Below are positions 35,609 through 44,145 of a DNA stretch of 64,000 nt, piece after piece. The position numbers and the translations under genes are program-made. This stretch comes from Pseudomonadota bacterium (GTDB lineage: Bacteria; Pseudomonadota; Alphaproteobacteria; Rhizobiales; Pleomorphomonadaceae), in contig JAGSYV010000003.1 of the NCBI GenBank assembly GCA_018262505.1, forward strand, positions 43,721-107,720, in the 5' to 3' direction. The notes below the pieces were generated by a model. The model was not told the DNA's origin, did no database searches, and saw only the letters and a program-made list of their open reading frames with translations. Position 1 is the first letter of the stretch, and the number at the start of each line of letters is the position of its first letter.

Positions 35609-37060
35609 TCAGGCGGCGAGCGTCAGCGGGCCGTTCTCGATCGCACCGGCGACGCTATCGAGAAGCAGCGTGTAGTAGAGAATGTTGCGATGGGTGGTCA
35701 GGCGGATCTGCTCCATCAGGCCGACCGGCTCGAACTCCACCCCAAGGTAGACGTTGCCAGCCGCGTTGAGTGTCGGCGTGTTCTGTGCAGCCAGCCAGAC
35801 ACGGCCGCCCAGGATGTCGTTGTTGAGCTTGTAGTCGCGCAACAGCGCATTGCCGTCCTCAAGCATCATCTTGAGGTTCCCGGCTGTGAACTTCTTGTCG
35901 ACCCAGTTGAAATAGATGTCTTCGAGGCCCTCGTTGACCATGTCGGCCGTGGCGCGGACGCTGTCGAATGCCCAAAGGCTTTTGTCGGTCGCAAGCCGCG
36001 AACCCCAGGTGCGCAGTCCACCGCGCTCGTTGATGACCGTCGCGATCTGGTTGCCGTTGAGATAGTTGGAGTCATCGGGATAGGCGATGGTGCGGGCGAC
36101 GCCGTCGATGGTCCGGATCAGCTTGTTGGAGACCGAACCGGACACTCCCTCGTCACTGGCCACCACGCGCGCTCGAACGCCCGCGAACACCGGCGCCATC
36201 GGACGGACCATCGGCACGTCGTTGACATTCTTGAGTGACTTGGGATCGATGATGAGAATGCGATCGGAATTGATGGTGTTCCGAAACCGGACCGCCTCTA
36301 CGTTGGTGGTGTTCGGGCCGTGAATGTAGGCGCGGGCGCGGATCTTCGGACAGACGGTGTTGAGTGCCGAGATAAAGCTGTTGGCAACGTCGCCAATGTT
36401 CGCCACGGCGACAGTGCCGGCACCGGTGGTATCGCCGGCAGCGCGGGTGATGGTGACAACTGGTGCCAACGAGTAGCCCTCACCAGCATTCGTCACCGTG
36501 ACGGCGGTGACGGCACCATTCTCAACAGTCGCCTCGGCGGTTGCGCCAATGCCAGTAGTGTCACCTGCCGCTCTGGCAATGGCCACCGTCGGCGGCACGC
36601 TATAGCCGGCGCCGCCATTGGTCACGCTGATCGAGACTACGCCATCGTCGATCCAGCTGCCAGTATCACCGGCCGTGACGACAACCCGCGGAGCGAGGCC
36701 GGTCAGCGCCTTGGTGCGCAGCGCAGAATAGATGCCTGTCCGCGCCACCGCGTTGCCCAGGAGGTTGGCAGCGGTCTCCGTGGCGCTGGCGCCTTCGTCG
36801 ACACGGTTGACCACAACGGTGGTGCCACCTTCGCCAAAATGCGTAGTCAGGTCGTCCAGCAAGCTGCCGGCAGTGCCCAAACCGGCGGCATTGGTAAGCG
36901 ATGTCACCACCGTTGGCGTGTTGAGCGGGAACTGAGCCTCGTCGGCATCCGGTGCCGTGCCGTTGTAGAAGGTGACGCCCCAGTCGGCGACACGCTGGAG
37001 CGCTGCGTCTTCCGAACTTTCGGAAAGCGTCACGCCGTGAAAATAGCTCTGGCTAGCCAT
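35609..37060 (-). CDS. Phage tail sheath protein (P2 FI-like) with duplicated surface insert
   Basis: 483 residues, longer than P2 FI (about 396). N-terminal FHGVTLSESSEDAALQRVAD and C-terminal RLTTHRNILYYTLLLDSVAG, with RGGLRTWGSRLATDKSLWAF between, identify the sheath. Residues about 141-222 form an insert made of two related units of roughly 42 residues, each with VTN(G/A)GxGYSxxP and the identical RAAGDTTG. The insert lies in the region that is surface-exposed and variable in sheath proteins. The sheath contracts to drive the tube through the cell envelope. Confidence 0.93.
   Translation of the reverse strand: MASQSYFHGVTLSESSEDAALQRVADWGVTFYNGTAPDADEAQFPLNTPTVVTSLTNAAGLGTAGSLLDDLTTHFGEGGTTVVVNRVDEGASATETAANLLGNAVARTGIYSALRTKALTGLAPRVVVTAGDTGSWIDDGVVSISVTNGGAGYSVPPTVAIARAAGDTTGIGATAEATVENGAVTAVTVTNAGEGYSLAPVVTITRAAGDTTGAGTVAVANIGDVANSFISALNTVCPKIRARAYIHGPNTTNVEAVRFRNTINSDRILIIDPKSLKNVNDVPMVRPMAPVFAGVRARVVASDEGVSGSVSNKLIRTIDGVARTIAYPDDSNYLNGNQIATVINERGGLRTWGSRLATDKSLWAFDSVRATADMVNEGLEDIYFNWVDKKFTAGNLKMMLEDGNALLRDYKLNNDILGGRVWLAAQNTPTLNAAGNVYLGVEFEPVGLMEQIRLTTHRNILYYTLLLDSVAGAIENGPLTLAA
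36395..36640 (-). repeat. Tandem duplication inside the sheath gene
   Basis: Two in-frame units of about 40 codons encode VVSISVTNGGAGYSVPPTVA- and AVTAVTVTNAGEGYSLAPVV-type strands, each followed by RAAGDTTG. Protein similarity is clear; DNA similarity is partial, so the duplication is not recent. Confidence 0.75.
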
Positions 37061-37084
37061 GCCGATGTCTCCTGAGCGGGCATG

Positions 37085-37107
37085 AAAAAAACCCGCCTTT
37101 CGGCGGG
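37085..37107 (-). terminator. Intrinsic terminator before the sheath operon
   Basis: On the minus strand: CCCGCC-GAAA-GGCGGG followed by seven T residues. It lies 35 bases after the methyltransferase stop and 25 before the sheath start, so it ends the baseplate/fibre/methyltransferase transcript and separates it from the F operon. Confidence 0.9.
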
Positions 37108-37141
37108 CCGGAGGATGGGATGCTCGATTGAGATCGAGGAT

Positions 37142-37909
37142 CTATTCGCGGATTTCTCTCAGTTGAAGTTGTGTTTCTTTCTGATTGCCCAAGGGTTTGA
37201 CCGCCGCCATTCGCTGACAAGCGATCTCGAAGATTGTTGGGTCAACTTCCATCCCGACATAGTGGAGACCCATCTCAAGGCAAGCCACGCCGACGGTAGC
37301 CGATCCCATAAATGGATCGAGGACCGGTCCCTGCATGACACTGAGCAACCCCCGCATCAACTCAACCGGTTTGCCGGCAATGTGGTGTTTTACGCGAGGG
37401 ACCGGCATCCGAAATACGCCCGGAGCGACCGGGCCAAGCAGCGGTCTGGAACCGTTGGTCCCCCAAGCTACAAACTCCGTCTGGTTCCGATATCTCCCAA
37501 GCTGCGGCCGGGCGCTCTCAGTTTTGTCCCACGGTACAATGCCTCGCCAAACCCATCCGGCACATTGAACAGCGTCGGTGGTGACGGGTAGCTGGCGCCA
37601 ATCAGTGAAGGTGGCAAGGATACCACCTGGCACAACCAGTTTCCGCGCTAGGCTCATCCACATTGTGGACCACGTGAGAAACGAGCGTTGATCGCGCGTG
37701 TCCCCGGCAAACTCTGGATAGCGACCGCCGCCTCTGCCTTGCAGATACTTCGCACTGGTCGGCATTGCCTTGTCGCGAACATTGCCGCCAGAGCTGTAAG
37801 GCGGATCGGTCAGCACGCCGACGAAGTCGCCAACATCGAGAGATGTCAGCAACTCAAGCGCATCGCCGAGGATCAGGGTTGTGGTTCCGAAGCGTTCGAT
37901 ACGAGCCAT
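37142..37909 (-). CDS. Phage DNA adenine methyltransferase (DPPY type)
   Basis: 255 residues. Catalytic motif LTDPPYSSGG near the N-terminus and the S-adenosylmethionine motif DPFMGSATVGVACLEMGL near the C-terminus place it in the beta-class order of N6-adenine/N4-cytosine methyltransferases. ATG 37909 has an AGGAAATGAAG leader. It overlaps the upstream com gene by 37 bases. Phages use such enzymes to evade restriction; the target site cannot be read from sequence. Confidence 0.9.
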   Translation of the reverse strand: MARIERFGTTTLILGDALELLTSLDVGDFVGVLTDPPYSSGGNVRDKAMPTSAKYLQGRGGGRYPEFAGDTRDQRSFLTWSTMWMSLARKLVVPGGILATFTDWRQLPVTTDAVQCAGWVWRGIVPWDKTESARPQLGRYRNQTEFVAWGTNGSRPLLGPVAPGVFRMPVPRVKHHIAGKPVELMRGLLSVMQGPVLDPFMGSATVGVACLEMGLHYVGMEVDPTIFEIACQRMAAVKPLGNQKETQLQLREIRE

Positions 37910-38076
37910 GTCTTCATTTCCTGTCGGTGCTCGCGGCACTCAGGAGTGGGCTCGATCGGCCTCATGCAATTGATGACGCCGCAGCGCCGGCATTTGATCT
38001 CGACGAGGCCTTGAAGAGCATTCAACGCCACCTTGAAGAGGAGCGCCCCGCAACGGGGGCACCTGATTTCACGCAT
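37873..38076 (-). CDS. Com-like zinc-binding translational regulator
   Basis: 67 residues. Mu Com family: REIRCPRCGALLFKVA, then GLVEIKCRRCGVINC, giving two CxxC knuckles. In phage Mu, Com opens a hairpin in mom mRNA to allow translation. Here it overlaps the start of the adenine methyltransferase by 37 bases, so the same type of control is plausible for that gene. ATG 38076 begins exactly at the family start. Confidence 0.9.
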   Translation of the reverse strand: MREIRCPRCGALLFKVALNALQGLVEIKCRRCGVINCMRPIEPTPECREHRQEMKTWLVSNASEPQP

Positions 38077-38227
38077 TGTCTCGCCTGACGAATCCTGCCA
38101 CGTCAAAGCCGGCGCCAATGGCGCTGGCGGAGTGGCGATCAAGCGATTCCTCGCCTTGCGGGCTGACGCCAATCTAGCCCCGCAGCGGGTTATACCGCCT
38201 CCGTCTCATCTGGACTTAATAAGTGCT

Positions 38228-38704
38228 CTAGCTGATTTTGCCCGCCGGACTAGTCGCCTCTGTATCGTCCGCCGCAATGGACGAGGTCGCGGCCAGCAAA
38301 TCCTCAAAGGTCAGTTCTGGAGCGGGGCAATTGCCCGAACACCGGATCTCCTGGCCGAGCTTTTTCACCATCTCACAAAACAGGGCGTCCGAGCCTCTGT
38401 GGGCAATAAAGGGACCGCGCCATGCATTTGGGCCAAGGGTCGGAGTTAGGTCGAACAGACTGCCGTCAGAACCTTGAACGACGGAATGCGCTGTGTAGCC
38501 AATAGAGACACCGTAGTTCACGTAAGCGAGCCACCCTCTTACCGCTCGCGAGCCGGGATGGAGCTTTACCCATTGGTCTACATTGTCATGGCATTTGGCA
38601 ACGATAGGCAACCAGCCATCTATCGGGTCGACTGTGCGAAACGGCACGAGGACTGCTTTATCCACGTCAGCGCATATCTGATTCCGATAGTCCAGCGGTT
38701 CCAT
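38228..38704 (-). CDS. Phage protein of unknown function
   Basis: 158 residues from ATG 38704; the frame is open to a TTG at 38764. The product is soluble with a tryptophan-rich centre (DGWLPIVAKCHDNVDQWVKL, HPGSRAVRGWLAYVNYG, TLGPNAWRGPFIAHRG) and a C-terminal cysteine pair (RCSGNCPAPE). It lies between the tail-fibre assembly gene and com, a common cargo site. No family recognised. A 150-base gap to com follows, without visible features. Confidence 0.65.
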   Translation of the reverse strand: MEPLDYRNQICADVDKAVLVPFRTVDPIDGWLPIVAKCHDNVDQWVKLHPGSRAVRGWLAYVNYGVSIGYTAHSVVQGSDGSLFDLTPTLGPNAWRGPFIAHRGSDALFCEMVKKLGQEIRCSGNCPAPELTFEDLLAATSSIAADDTEATSPAGKIS

Positions 38705-38760
38705 CACTGATCTCACGCCCTTGTCATGTGAGGTACCTTCGGTCGCCTGTACTGGGCTCG

Positions 38761-39195
38761 TCAAGCATCCCAGCCAACCTCAGTTGCTGCGTTGATCGCT
38801 TCGGCGGTTTCTGCCGCGTCGATCGCCGCTTTGGCTGCAAGACGCTTGTGTTCGATTTCCGCCGACTTCACCTGCCAAGTGGCATGCATGGCGTCTACCA
38901 CCTGGGCGACTGTTGCTGCGGTCTCGGCGGTAATGCCGACCTCGGCAAAGATATGCGGGCACTCGCCGGCCGTAAGCGACGGATCGGCGAGGTAGGCCCG
39001 CGCCTCGTTGAGTTTCTGGGTGTAGGCCATGGCCTGACCGCTGCCGGCGGTGATGTAAATGAGGCGGTAGGCCTCAGCAGCGATATCCACTCGAACCTTG
39101 GCAGCGGATCGAAGAGCTTCGATATCTGGCTGAGGGGCGGGAATATCCGCGTATTCCGTGACTGAGCCTGTCATAAGGTCGATTTCGACGCGCAT
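38761..39195 (-). CDS. Tail-fibre assembly-like protein (DUF4376-type C-terminus)
   Basis: 144 residues. The C-terminal region (VDIAAEAYRLIYITAGSGQA, YTQKLNEARAYLADPS) matches the helical DUF4376-type domain found in tail-fibre assembly proteins and fibre chaperones. ATG 39195 follows the fibre gene by four bases. Likely helps fold or attach the adjacent fibres. Confidence 0.75.
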   Translation of the reverse strand: MRVEIDLMTGSVTEYADIPAPQPDIEALRSAAKVRVDIAAEAYRLIYITAGSGQAMAYTQKLNEARAYLADPSLTAGECPHIFAEVGITAETAATVAQVVDAMHATWQVKSAEIEHKRLAAKAAIDAAETAEAINAATEVGWDA

Positions 39196-39199
39196 GGCA

Positions 39200-39799
39200 T
39201 TACTCCCAGAAAACCGTCGCGGTGCCAGCGTCGAACGTATCCGTTCCGTTGGACGTCGTGATGCGCAAACGATCGAGCGTATTCGCCAGTGTCTTTCCGC
39301 CGCCGCCGCTGAAGCTGTAGTTGATACCGCCACCGTTATCTAATCCACCATGTGCGGAGCAAACCCACCGGTTGACGCCGGCTTTCTCAAGCACAGCGCG
39401 ACCCCAGTGGGTTACGGTGGCGCCAGCAGCCCACGCGATTTGCATGCCGATCGTCGAAGTGGCGCCGCCGGCAGACCCGGAAGAGGCGATACCGCACGAC
39501 GACTGATAACCGGTGGTCTCCATTCCGGCCGCTTTGCCGAGTTGCAGGTTGATCGTTGTCGCCGTTCCGGTGATGCTGATTCCGTCGAGCACAACGACGA
39601 CACGCTTGGCGGTCGATGGGATGCCGGTAAAGTCGACAGCCGTCCCACTAAGCGTCACGGTCGTGCCGCCCTTGAGCAAGCCTGTAAGCTGGCTTCCGTC
39701 GCCCACCGGATACTTCCCGTTCGCATCAAACGAGAGCAGGTCGCCAACGCCGACAATGCCGCGTCGAGCGAGTGCGGCAAGATTTGCAGCGAAGGTCAT
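39200..39799 (-). CDS. Putative tail-fibre/receptor-binding tip protein
   Basis: 199 residues. A short N-terminal helix (FAANLAALARRGIVGVGDLL) with a registration sequence (FDANGKYPVGDGSQLTGL), then a beta-rich Gly/Ser/Thr domain (IASSGSAGGATSTIGMQ, NYSFSGGGGKTLANTLD). Overlaps the upstream fibre gene by four bases. Similar beta-rich tip domains bind the host receptor; identity is inferred from position and composition. Confidence 0.65.
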   Translation of the reverse strand: MTFAANLAALARRGIVGVGDLLSFDANGKYPVGDGSQLTGLLKGGTTVTLSGTAVDFTGIPSTAKRVVVVLDGISITGTATTINLQLGKAAGMETTGYQSSCGIASSGSAGGATSTIGMQIAWAAGATVTHWGRAVLEKAGVNRWVCSAHGGLDNGGGINYSFSGGGGKTLANTLDRLRITTSNGTDTFDAGTATVFWE

Positions 39800-41067
39800 G
39801 GCATGATCTCCTCAACGACGAGGGTAGTTTTCATTGTGCCGCCAAACGTAGCGCCGCCCTGCCCGTTGAACTTAAACGCTCCGCCGGAGTGAGTGCCAAC
39901 ACGCACGGCGATAGTCTGGGGAACCAGTCCTGACGTAGCTATTTCAAAGTCCGTTGCGATCCGATGCGCATCTCCATCGTAATAGTGGTAGTCCACTGTC
40001 GTATTGACTGCATCGGTGCCACCGTTAAGGAACGTGGCGGCCGCAAGAGGTTGCCCGGTGGCCGCAACTTGAGCCAAGCCGCCAAAGGTAATGCGCAGTT
40101 TACTCCCGGCGATTTTAGGCGTGTATGTCGTCGAGATAATCTCAACACCTTCGGTAATCTGCGGTACCGTGGCATCGAACGGAATAACGCTGTTATAGAC
40201 TGTGGCCGCTGTATACTCGGCATAGGCGCGCCCGATCACGCTGCCGGGGGGCATCAAACTAGGGTCACCGGCCGCTTTCGTCGCTGCCGAACGGAGGCCG
40301 AGGTTGTTTCGAGCCGCTATGATGTCGGCGAGGTCGGCAAGGTTGGCGGCGGGCAATAATGCGTTGGCGACCTCGAAAGTACCGATTGCGATCACAGTGA
40401 CAACGTCGCCGGCGACCGTTGCCGAAATCAGTGACAGCGTAGTCGTGGTCAATGCGTAGTCGGTGCCTGACAACTTCGCGCCGTTGTGGAACACGAGACA
40501 TGCGCTGGGCGACACTTCTGTCCCAAGGGCAAAATCGATCTGCCCGTCCGCCGCGACAATGGTGATCGGCGTCAAGGTATTGTGGATGTCATCCAGGCCG
40601 AGATTCGAGAGCGCCAGTGCCTTTTGCTCAGATGTGAGCTCCTGTGCCTCCGTGTGGGAGACATAGTTCTCCATCAAGTGGGTCAGAGCCGCCACGGCGC
40701 CGCTGAGATCAGTTACGTTCGCTTTGCCAGACAAAGCCTCCGTGAGGCCGATCACGTTTGACATATTGACACCACCGGCGATGATGACGGCAATAGCGTC
40801 CTCGGCCGCGGCGACCTCGGCCTTGAGCTGATTGATAATGGCCGTGAGTGCCACCAGCTGCGGCTCGACGTTGGCTTGGATTACCGCGAGTGCCTGACCA
40901 GTGCCTTCGCTGATCAATTTCTCCCAATCGGCTTTGACAGCTTCAAGCGCCCGGACGCGGGCACCAACCGACTTCAGCGCCGCATCCCAAAACGCCTTGT
41001 TGAGGTTAGCGTCGAGCGGAGCGGCATAGTCGTCGTCAGGCGACGGCAGCGATGCTGAGGACGACAT
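39796..41067 (-). CDS. Putative tail-fibre protein
   Basis: 423 residues. N-terminal helices and coiled coil (AALKSVGARVRALEAVKADW ... LTAIINQLKAEVAAAEDAIA), a shaft with the fibre-like LGLDDIHNTL and AARNNLGLRSAATKAAGDPS motifs, and a beta-rich C-terminal domain (LRITFGGLAQVAATGQPLAA). It would form a trimeric fibre bearing the receptor-binding end. The neighbours are baseplate-associated genes and a smaller fibre. Confidence 0.75.
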   Translation of the reverse strand: MSSSASLPSPDDDYAAPLDANLNKAFWDAALKSVGARVRALEAVKADWEKLISEGTGQALAVIQANVEPQLVALTAIINQLKAEVAAAEDAIAVIIAGGVNMSNVIGLTEALSGKANVTDLSGAVAALTHLMENYVSHTEAQELTSEQKALALSNLGLDDIHNTLTPITIVAADGQIDFALGTEVSPSACLVFHNGAKLSGTDYALTTTTLSLISATVAGDVVTVIAIGTFEVANALLPAANLADLADIIAARNNLGLRSAATKAAGDPSLMPPGSVIGRAYAEYTAATVYNSVIPFDATVPQITEGVEIISTTYTPKIAGSKLRITFGGLAQVAATGQPLAAATFLNGGTDAVNTTVDYHYYDGDAHRIATDFEIATSGLVPQTIAVRVGTHSGGAFKFNGQGGATFGGTMKTTLVVEEIMP

Positions 41068-41233
41068 CCGGCGTCTCCGTGATCAGTGTTTTGAGGAGGT
41101 CGCCGCGCAACGTGATGTCGCCGCGCGGCCGGAGCTTGATGCCGGCTACCGTCGCCGGTCGGGCGAGTGTGATCCGGTAGCTCGTGTCCGGATCGATGGT
41201 GGCGGCGTCGATGGAGCCGGTTTGGTCGGTCAT
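41036..41233 (-). CDS. Small phage structural protein of unknown function
   Basis: 65 residues; overlaps the next fibre gene by 32 bases. Reads TYRITLARPATVAGIKLRPR-like sequence (actually SYRITLARPATVAGIKLRP), beta-rich, ending LSIAAVA. Similar small proteins lie between the fibre-network gene and fibres in related myophages. Function unknown; coding is supported by tight packing. Confidence 0.6.
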   Translation of the reverse strand: MTDQTGSIDAATIDPDTSYRITLARPATVAGIKLRPRGDITLRGDLLKTLITETPDVVLSIAAVA

Positions 41234-41240
41234 GTCACCC

Positions 41241-43502
41241 TCAGAGTGCGTACATGGCTATGTTGTCGATGAACGGCAGGTCGGTGACCTCGGTCGAGGT
41301 CATGTCGAACCGCGCCCGCGCCGACGTGGTCGAGGGGACGGTAAAAGTCGCCGAGATGGTCCGCTTCTTCGCGTTGATAAGGTCTGGCGTTACCACCGTG
41401 GCGGCTGGCGTGTAGACGGTGCCGCCAATCAGCAGCTTTGGTGCGGCCGTATGTTTGCCGCCGTTCCATTGATCGATCACCGTGTCGAGCTGGATCGACA
41501 TGGTCGAGACGCCGAAATCGTGCTCGACGCTGATCGCCTGCATGTCACCACGCGGCCGGAATGTCATAATGCGGGCGTTGGCATCCATCACGATGGCCGG
41601 TTGCAAATCGGTGGTGCCGGCGAACACGGCGCGCACCTGCACCAAGGCAGGCAGGCCAGCTAGCCAAGTGGTGTCGATGGCGGCATCGATTGTCACCGGC
41701 TTCCAGTCGTCGCTGTCGCTGGGCTTGATTTCCCAGGTGAGCGATGTACCACCCGGTGCCCAGCCTGCGTGCAGGAAGCGCATGTCCGTGATGCCGTTCT
41801 CCAACGTGGCCGACTGCATCTCCACTACCGTGCGGGTGGCCGAGAACTTGGCGCCATAGAGGCGCATGGCAAAGTCGGTCTCGGCGTCTCCCTGCGCCCA
41901 GGCGCCGTCACCGCAATAGAATAGCGTTCCTTGGGCATACTTGTTGCCGGCAACCGTCTCGAGCGCGTGGTTGCCGGTTGTGACCGTGAACCAGGCGTAG
42001 CGCTTGCCGCTCTCCAGCAAGGTTGGCGTCAGGTCGAATTTCACCCAGCCGGTAGCGAGTGCATTTGCCGCCTTCGACATCGAGGCGATGACGCTATCGA
42101 GCTGCGGCTGGCCGGAGCTATCGCACTCGCAAATGAAAAGGTGAACCTCGCCGTCCGAGCCGACGCGGGTGAAACTGAGGTCGAGGCCGGTCAGCACCAT
42201 CGGCTGGGCACACAGCCAAGTCTGGCCGTAAATCGAACCGTTGACGCCCACTTCCTCGGTCACATACTCCCAATAGGTCTCTTCGACTGTTCGGACCGTA
42301 ATGTTCTGGAACGAATAGAGATAATGGCCTCTGTTATTGTTGTTGGTGTCGATCGAGGTGATGACAAAGGTTTCGCCATCCTTGGTGAAAGTCTGCCCGA
42401 CCGACATATTACCGAGGAATGCCCAACCGGCCGCGTTTTGACATCTCGTCGTCGTGGCGCCGTACTCGGTCACCGTGCGCGACAAGGTTTTCTGGATCGC
42501 CGTTGTCACCGTGTGGGTGAGCTGGCTGATGTTCTTCGATCCACCATCGCCTTTTACCTCAAGGCGGGCGACTTCTTCCCAAGCCGGCAATATCAGGGTG
42601 CCGGACGCGCGGATCGCGCTTGAGGATGCGTCGAGCAGCGCCATTTGCATGTCGCGCTGCGTCGCCCAGGCAAAGCGTACGCCCTCACGGATGCGCGCCA
42701 GCCAGGAGGTATTCGCCGTGTCCCACTCGTCCTTGAGCAAGCCGTTGTCGTACCAGTAGGCGCGCGCCTCGTCCGGCATGGCGATCTCGCGCCGGATCTG
42801 CGCCAGGTCGCGCTGCATCTGCCGCACCACAACAGGGTTCGGGATGTCATTGAGCCGCACCGCGATGTTGGCGATGTCGGTCTCGATTGACGAAACGCGT
42901 GCCACGGCGGCGTCCATCTCGTTCTCGACGATGGTGAGCCGCCCCTCGACTTCAGCGAGCGCCTTGACGCGCGAGGATTGCTCCATCTCGACGGCGACGA
43001 TGCCCGTGGTCGACAGCTCGACGTAGGCGACGCAGCACTCGGTGGAGGCGACCGTCGGTTTGACCGGCGTCGGCGAGCTAAGGCCCTGCTGGACCACTAC
43101 CTCGACGCGGCGAACGTTCGTCTTGGGAACCGTCTGCATCACCGTGTCGCCAGTGTCGGCATCGGTCTCGATTTCTCGGCTCTCGGTCACTGTGGTCTCT
43201 GCGCCGCGCAGGAGTAGCGCCACGTATCGGCCGTCGCCGGTCACCAGCGGCAGGTAGGTCTGGAGGTTGACGACGATCGCAACATCGTTTCCGTGGACTT
43301 TCTCGGCCACGAACAGATAGCCGGGGTTGAGCGTCACCTCGACTGCCGAAGACTGAGCGATCGAATAGCCCGCCCAATGGTGGGCATAGGCGATGGCGCC
43401 GCCGACGATTGCCTCGCCGCCCTCGCGACCATACTGGCTGATCGCATCGAAATCCGAGGGCTCGGCAACTTCGGCTTCGGTGAATTCGACCGTCTTGAGC
43501 AT
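41241..43502 (-). CDS. Large fibre/baseplate protein (DUF4815-like)
   Basis: 753 residues. ATG 43502 has a GAGGGGACC leader. The N-terminal domain (QYGREGGEAIVGGAIAYAHH, LNPGYLFVAEKVHGNDVAIV) resembles the DUF4815 domain found in phage baseplate/fibre proteins. A coiled coil follows (VEGRLTIVENEMDAAVARVS) and then several beta-rich domains. It sits directly after gpI, the usual place of the fibre gene H in P2-like phages. Likely the main fibre network. Confidence 0.8.
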   Translation of the reverse strand: MLKTVEFTEAEVAEPSDFDAISQYGREGGEAIVGGAIAYAHHWAGYSIAQSSAVEVTLNPGYLFVAEKVHGNDVAIVVNLQTYLPLVTGDGRYVALLLRGAETTVTESREIETDADTGDTVMQTVPKTNVRRVEVVVQQGLSSPTPVKPTVASTECCVAYVELSTTGIVAVEMEQSSRVKALAEVEGRLTIVENEMDAAVARVSSIETDIANIAVRLNDIPNPVVVRQMQRDLAQIRREIAMPDEARAYWYDNGLLKDEWDTANTSWLARIREGVRFAWATQRDMQMALLDASSSAIRASGTLILPAWEEVARLEVKGDGGSKNISQLTHTVTTAIQKTLSRTVTEYGATTTRCQNAAGWAFLGNMSVGQTFTKDGETFVITSIDTNNNNRGHYLYSFQNITVRTVEETYWEYVTEEVGVNGSIYGQTWLCAQPMVLTGLDLSFTRVGSDGEVHLFICECDSSGQPQLDSVIASMSKAANALATGWVKFDLTPTLLESGKRYAWFTVTTGNHALETVAGNKYAQGTLFYCGDGAWAQGDAETDFAMRLYGAKFSATRTVVEMQSATLENGITDMRFLHAGWAPGGTSLTWEIKPSDSDDWKPVTIDAAIDTTWLAGLPALVQVRAVFAGTTDLQPAIVMDANARIMTFRPRGDMQAISVEHDFGVSTMSIQLDTVIDQWNGGKHTAAPKLLIGGTVYTPAATVVTPDLINAKKRTISATFTVPSTTSARARFDMTSTEVTDLPFIDNIAMYAL

Positions 43503-43509
43503 GGTCCCC

Positions 43510-44145
43510 TCAGAGCTTGGTGCGAGTGATGAAAGAGCCAAGCCGATAAGTGCCATCGAGCGGCACCCCGTCGGAAAGGCGGATTTGGCGGGAGTGACCG
43601 AAGTCGATGCGGATCTCGGTCTCCGGCGCCTTGGCGGTGCGAAGGGCGGAGAGACACCGCTGAAACGGCTCCCGGCTCGGCGTCTTCAAGCGGGCGCGTC
43701 CAAGCACGCCACGGCTCATGACGAGAGAGCGTGGCGGCTTTCGGGTGGCCACCCTGACGAGGTAGCGCGCCAGGAAGGGCGCGTGACCGATCGGCGTCCG
43801 GCCGATAACCGCCCGGCCCATCACAAAACGGGCTGGATAGGCGACGGCGTCGACAAGAGTGCCGTCGACATAAGCAAGGTAGCGCACTGCGCCGTCACGG
43901 ACGCCGACTAGCCAGCAGTCGGTGAGCGATGCGCCGATAACATCGCGCTTGCGCGCCTCGCTCCAGTCCGAGAACCAGAGGCGGACGCCATCGTGGACGG
44001 CGAGGAACGGCAGCAGGTTGGCGGGCGCCGTGGCCGGGTCCAGCGCTTCGCGCAGCGGCACCGGCAGGGTGTCGGTCATTGCCTTGGCGAGGGCGATCTC
44101 GAAAGGCGCGGCCGTGGCCGGCAGAAGGTCGGCGGCTGTGGTCAT
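43510..44145 (-). CDS. Phage tail protein I (P2 gpI-like)
   Basis: 211 residues. LREALDPATAPANLLPFLAV, then the typical WFSDWSEARKRDVIGASLTD. Baseplate wedge protein that links gpJ to the fibres. Overlaps gpJ by four bases. The C-terminal 80 residues (ARFVMGRAVIGRTPIGHAPF) are an extension relative to P2. Confidence 0.92.
   Translation of the reverse strand: MTTAADLLPATAAPFEIALAKAMTDTLPVPLREALDPATAPANLLPFLAVHDGVRLWFSDWSEARKRDVIGASLTDCWLVGVRDGAVRYLAYVDGTLVDAVAYPARFVMGRAVIGRTPIGHAPFLARYLVRVATRKPPRSLVMSRGVLGRARLKTPSREPFQRCLSALRTAKAPETEIRIDFGHSRQIRLSDGVPLDGTYRLGSFITRTKL

Noticed and set aside
36320..37075. 251-codon plus-strand frame over the sheath gene
   Set aside because: Mirror of the sheath coding pattern; no start signal and no motif.
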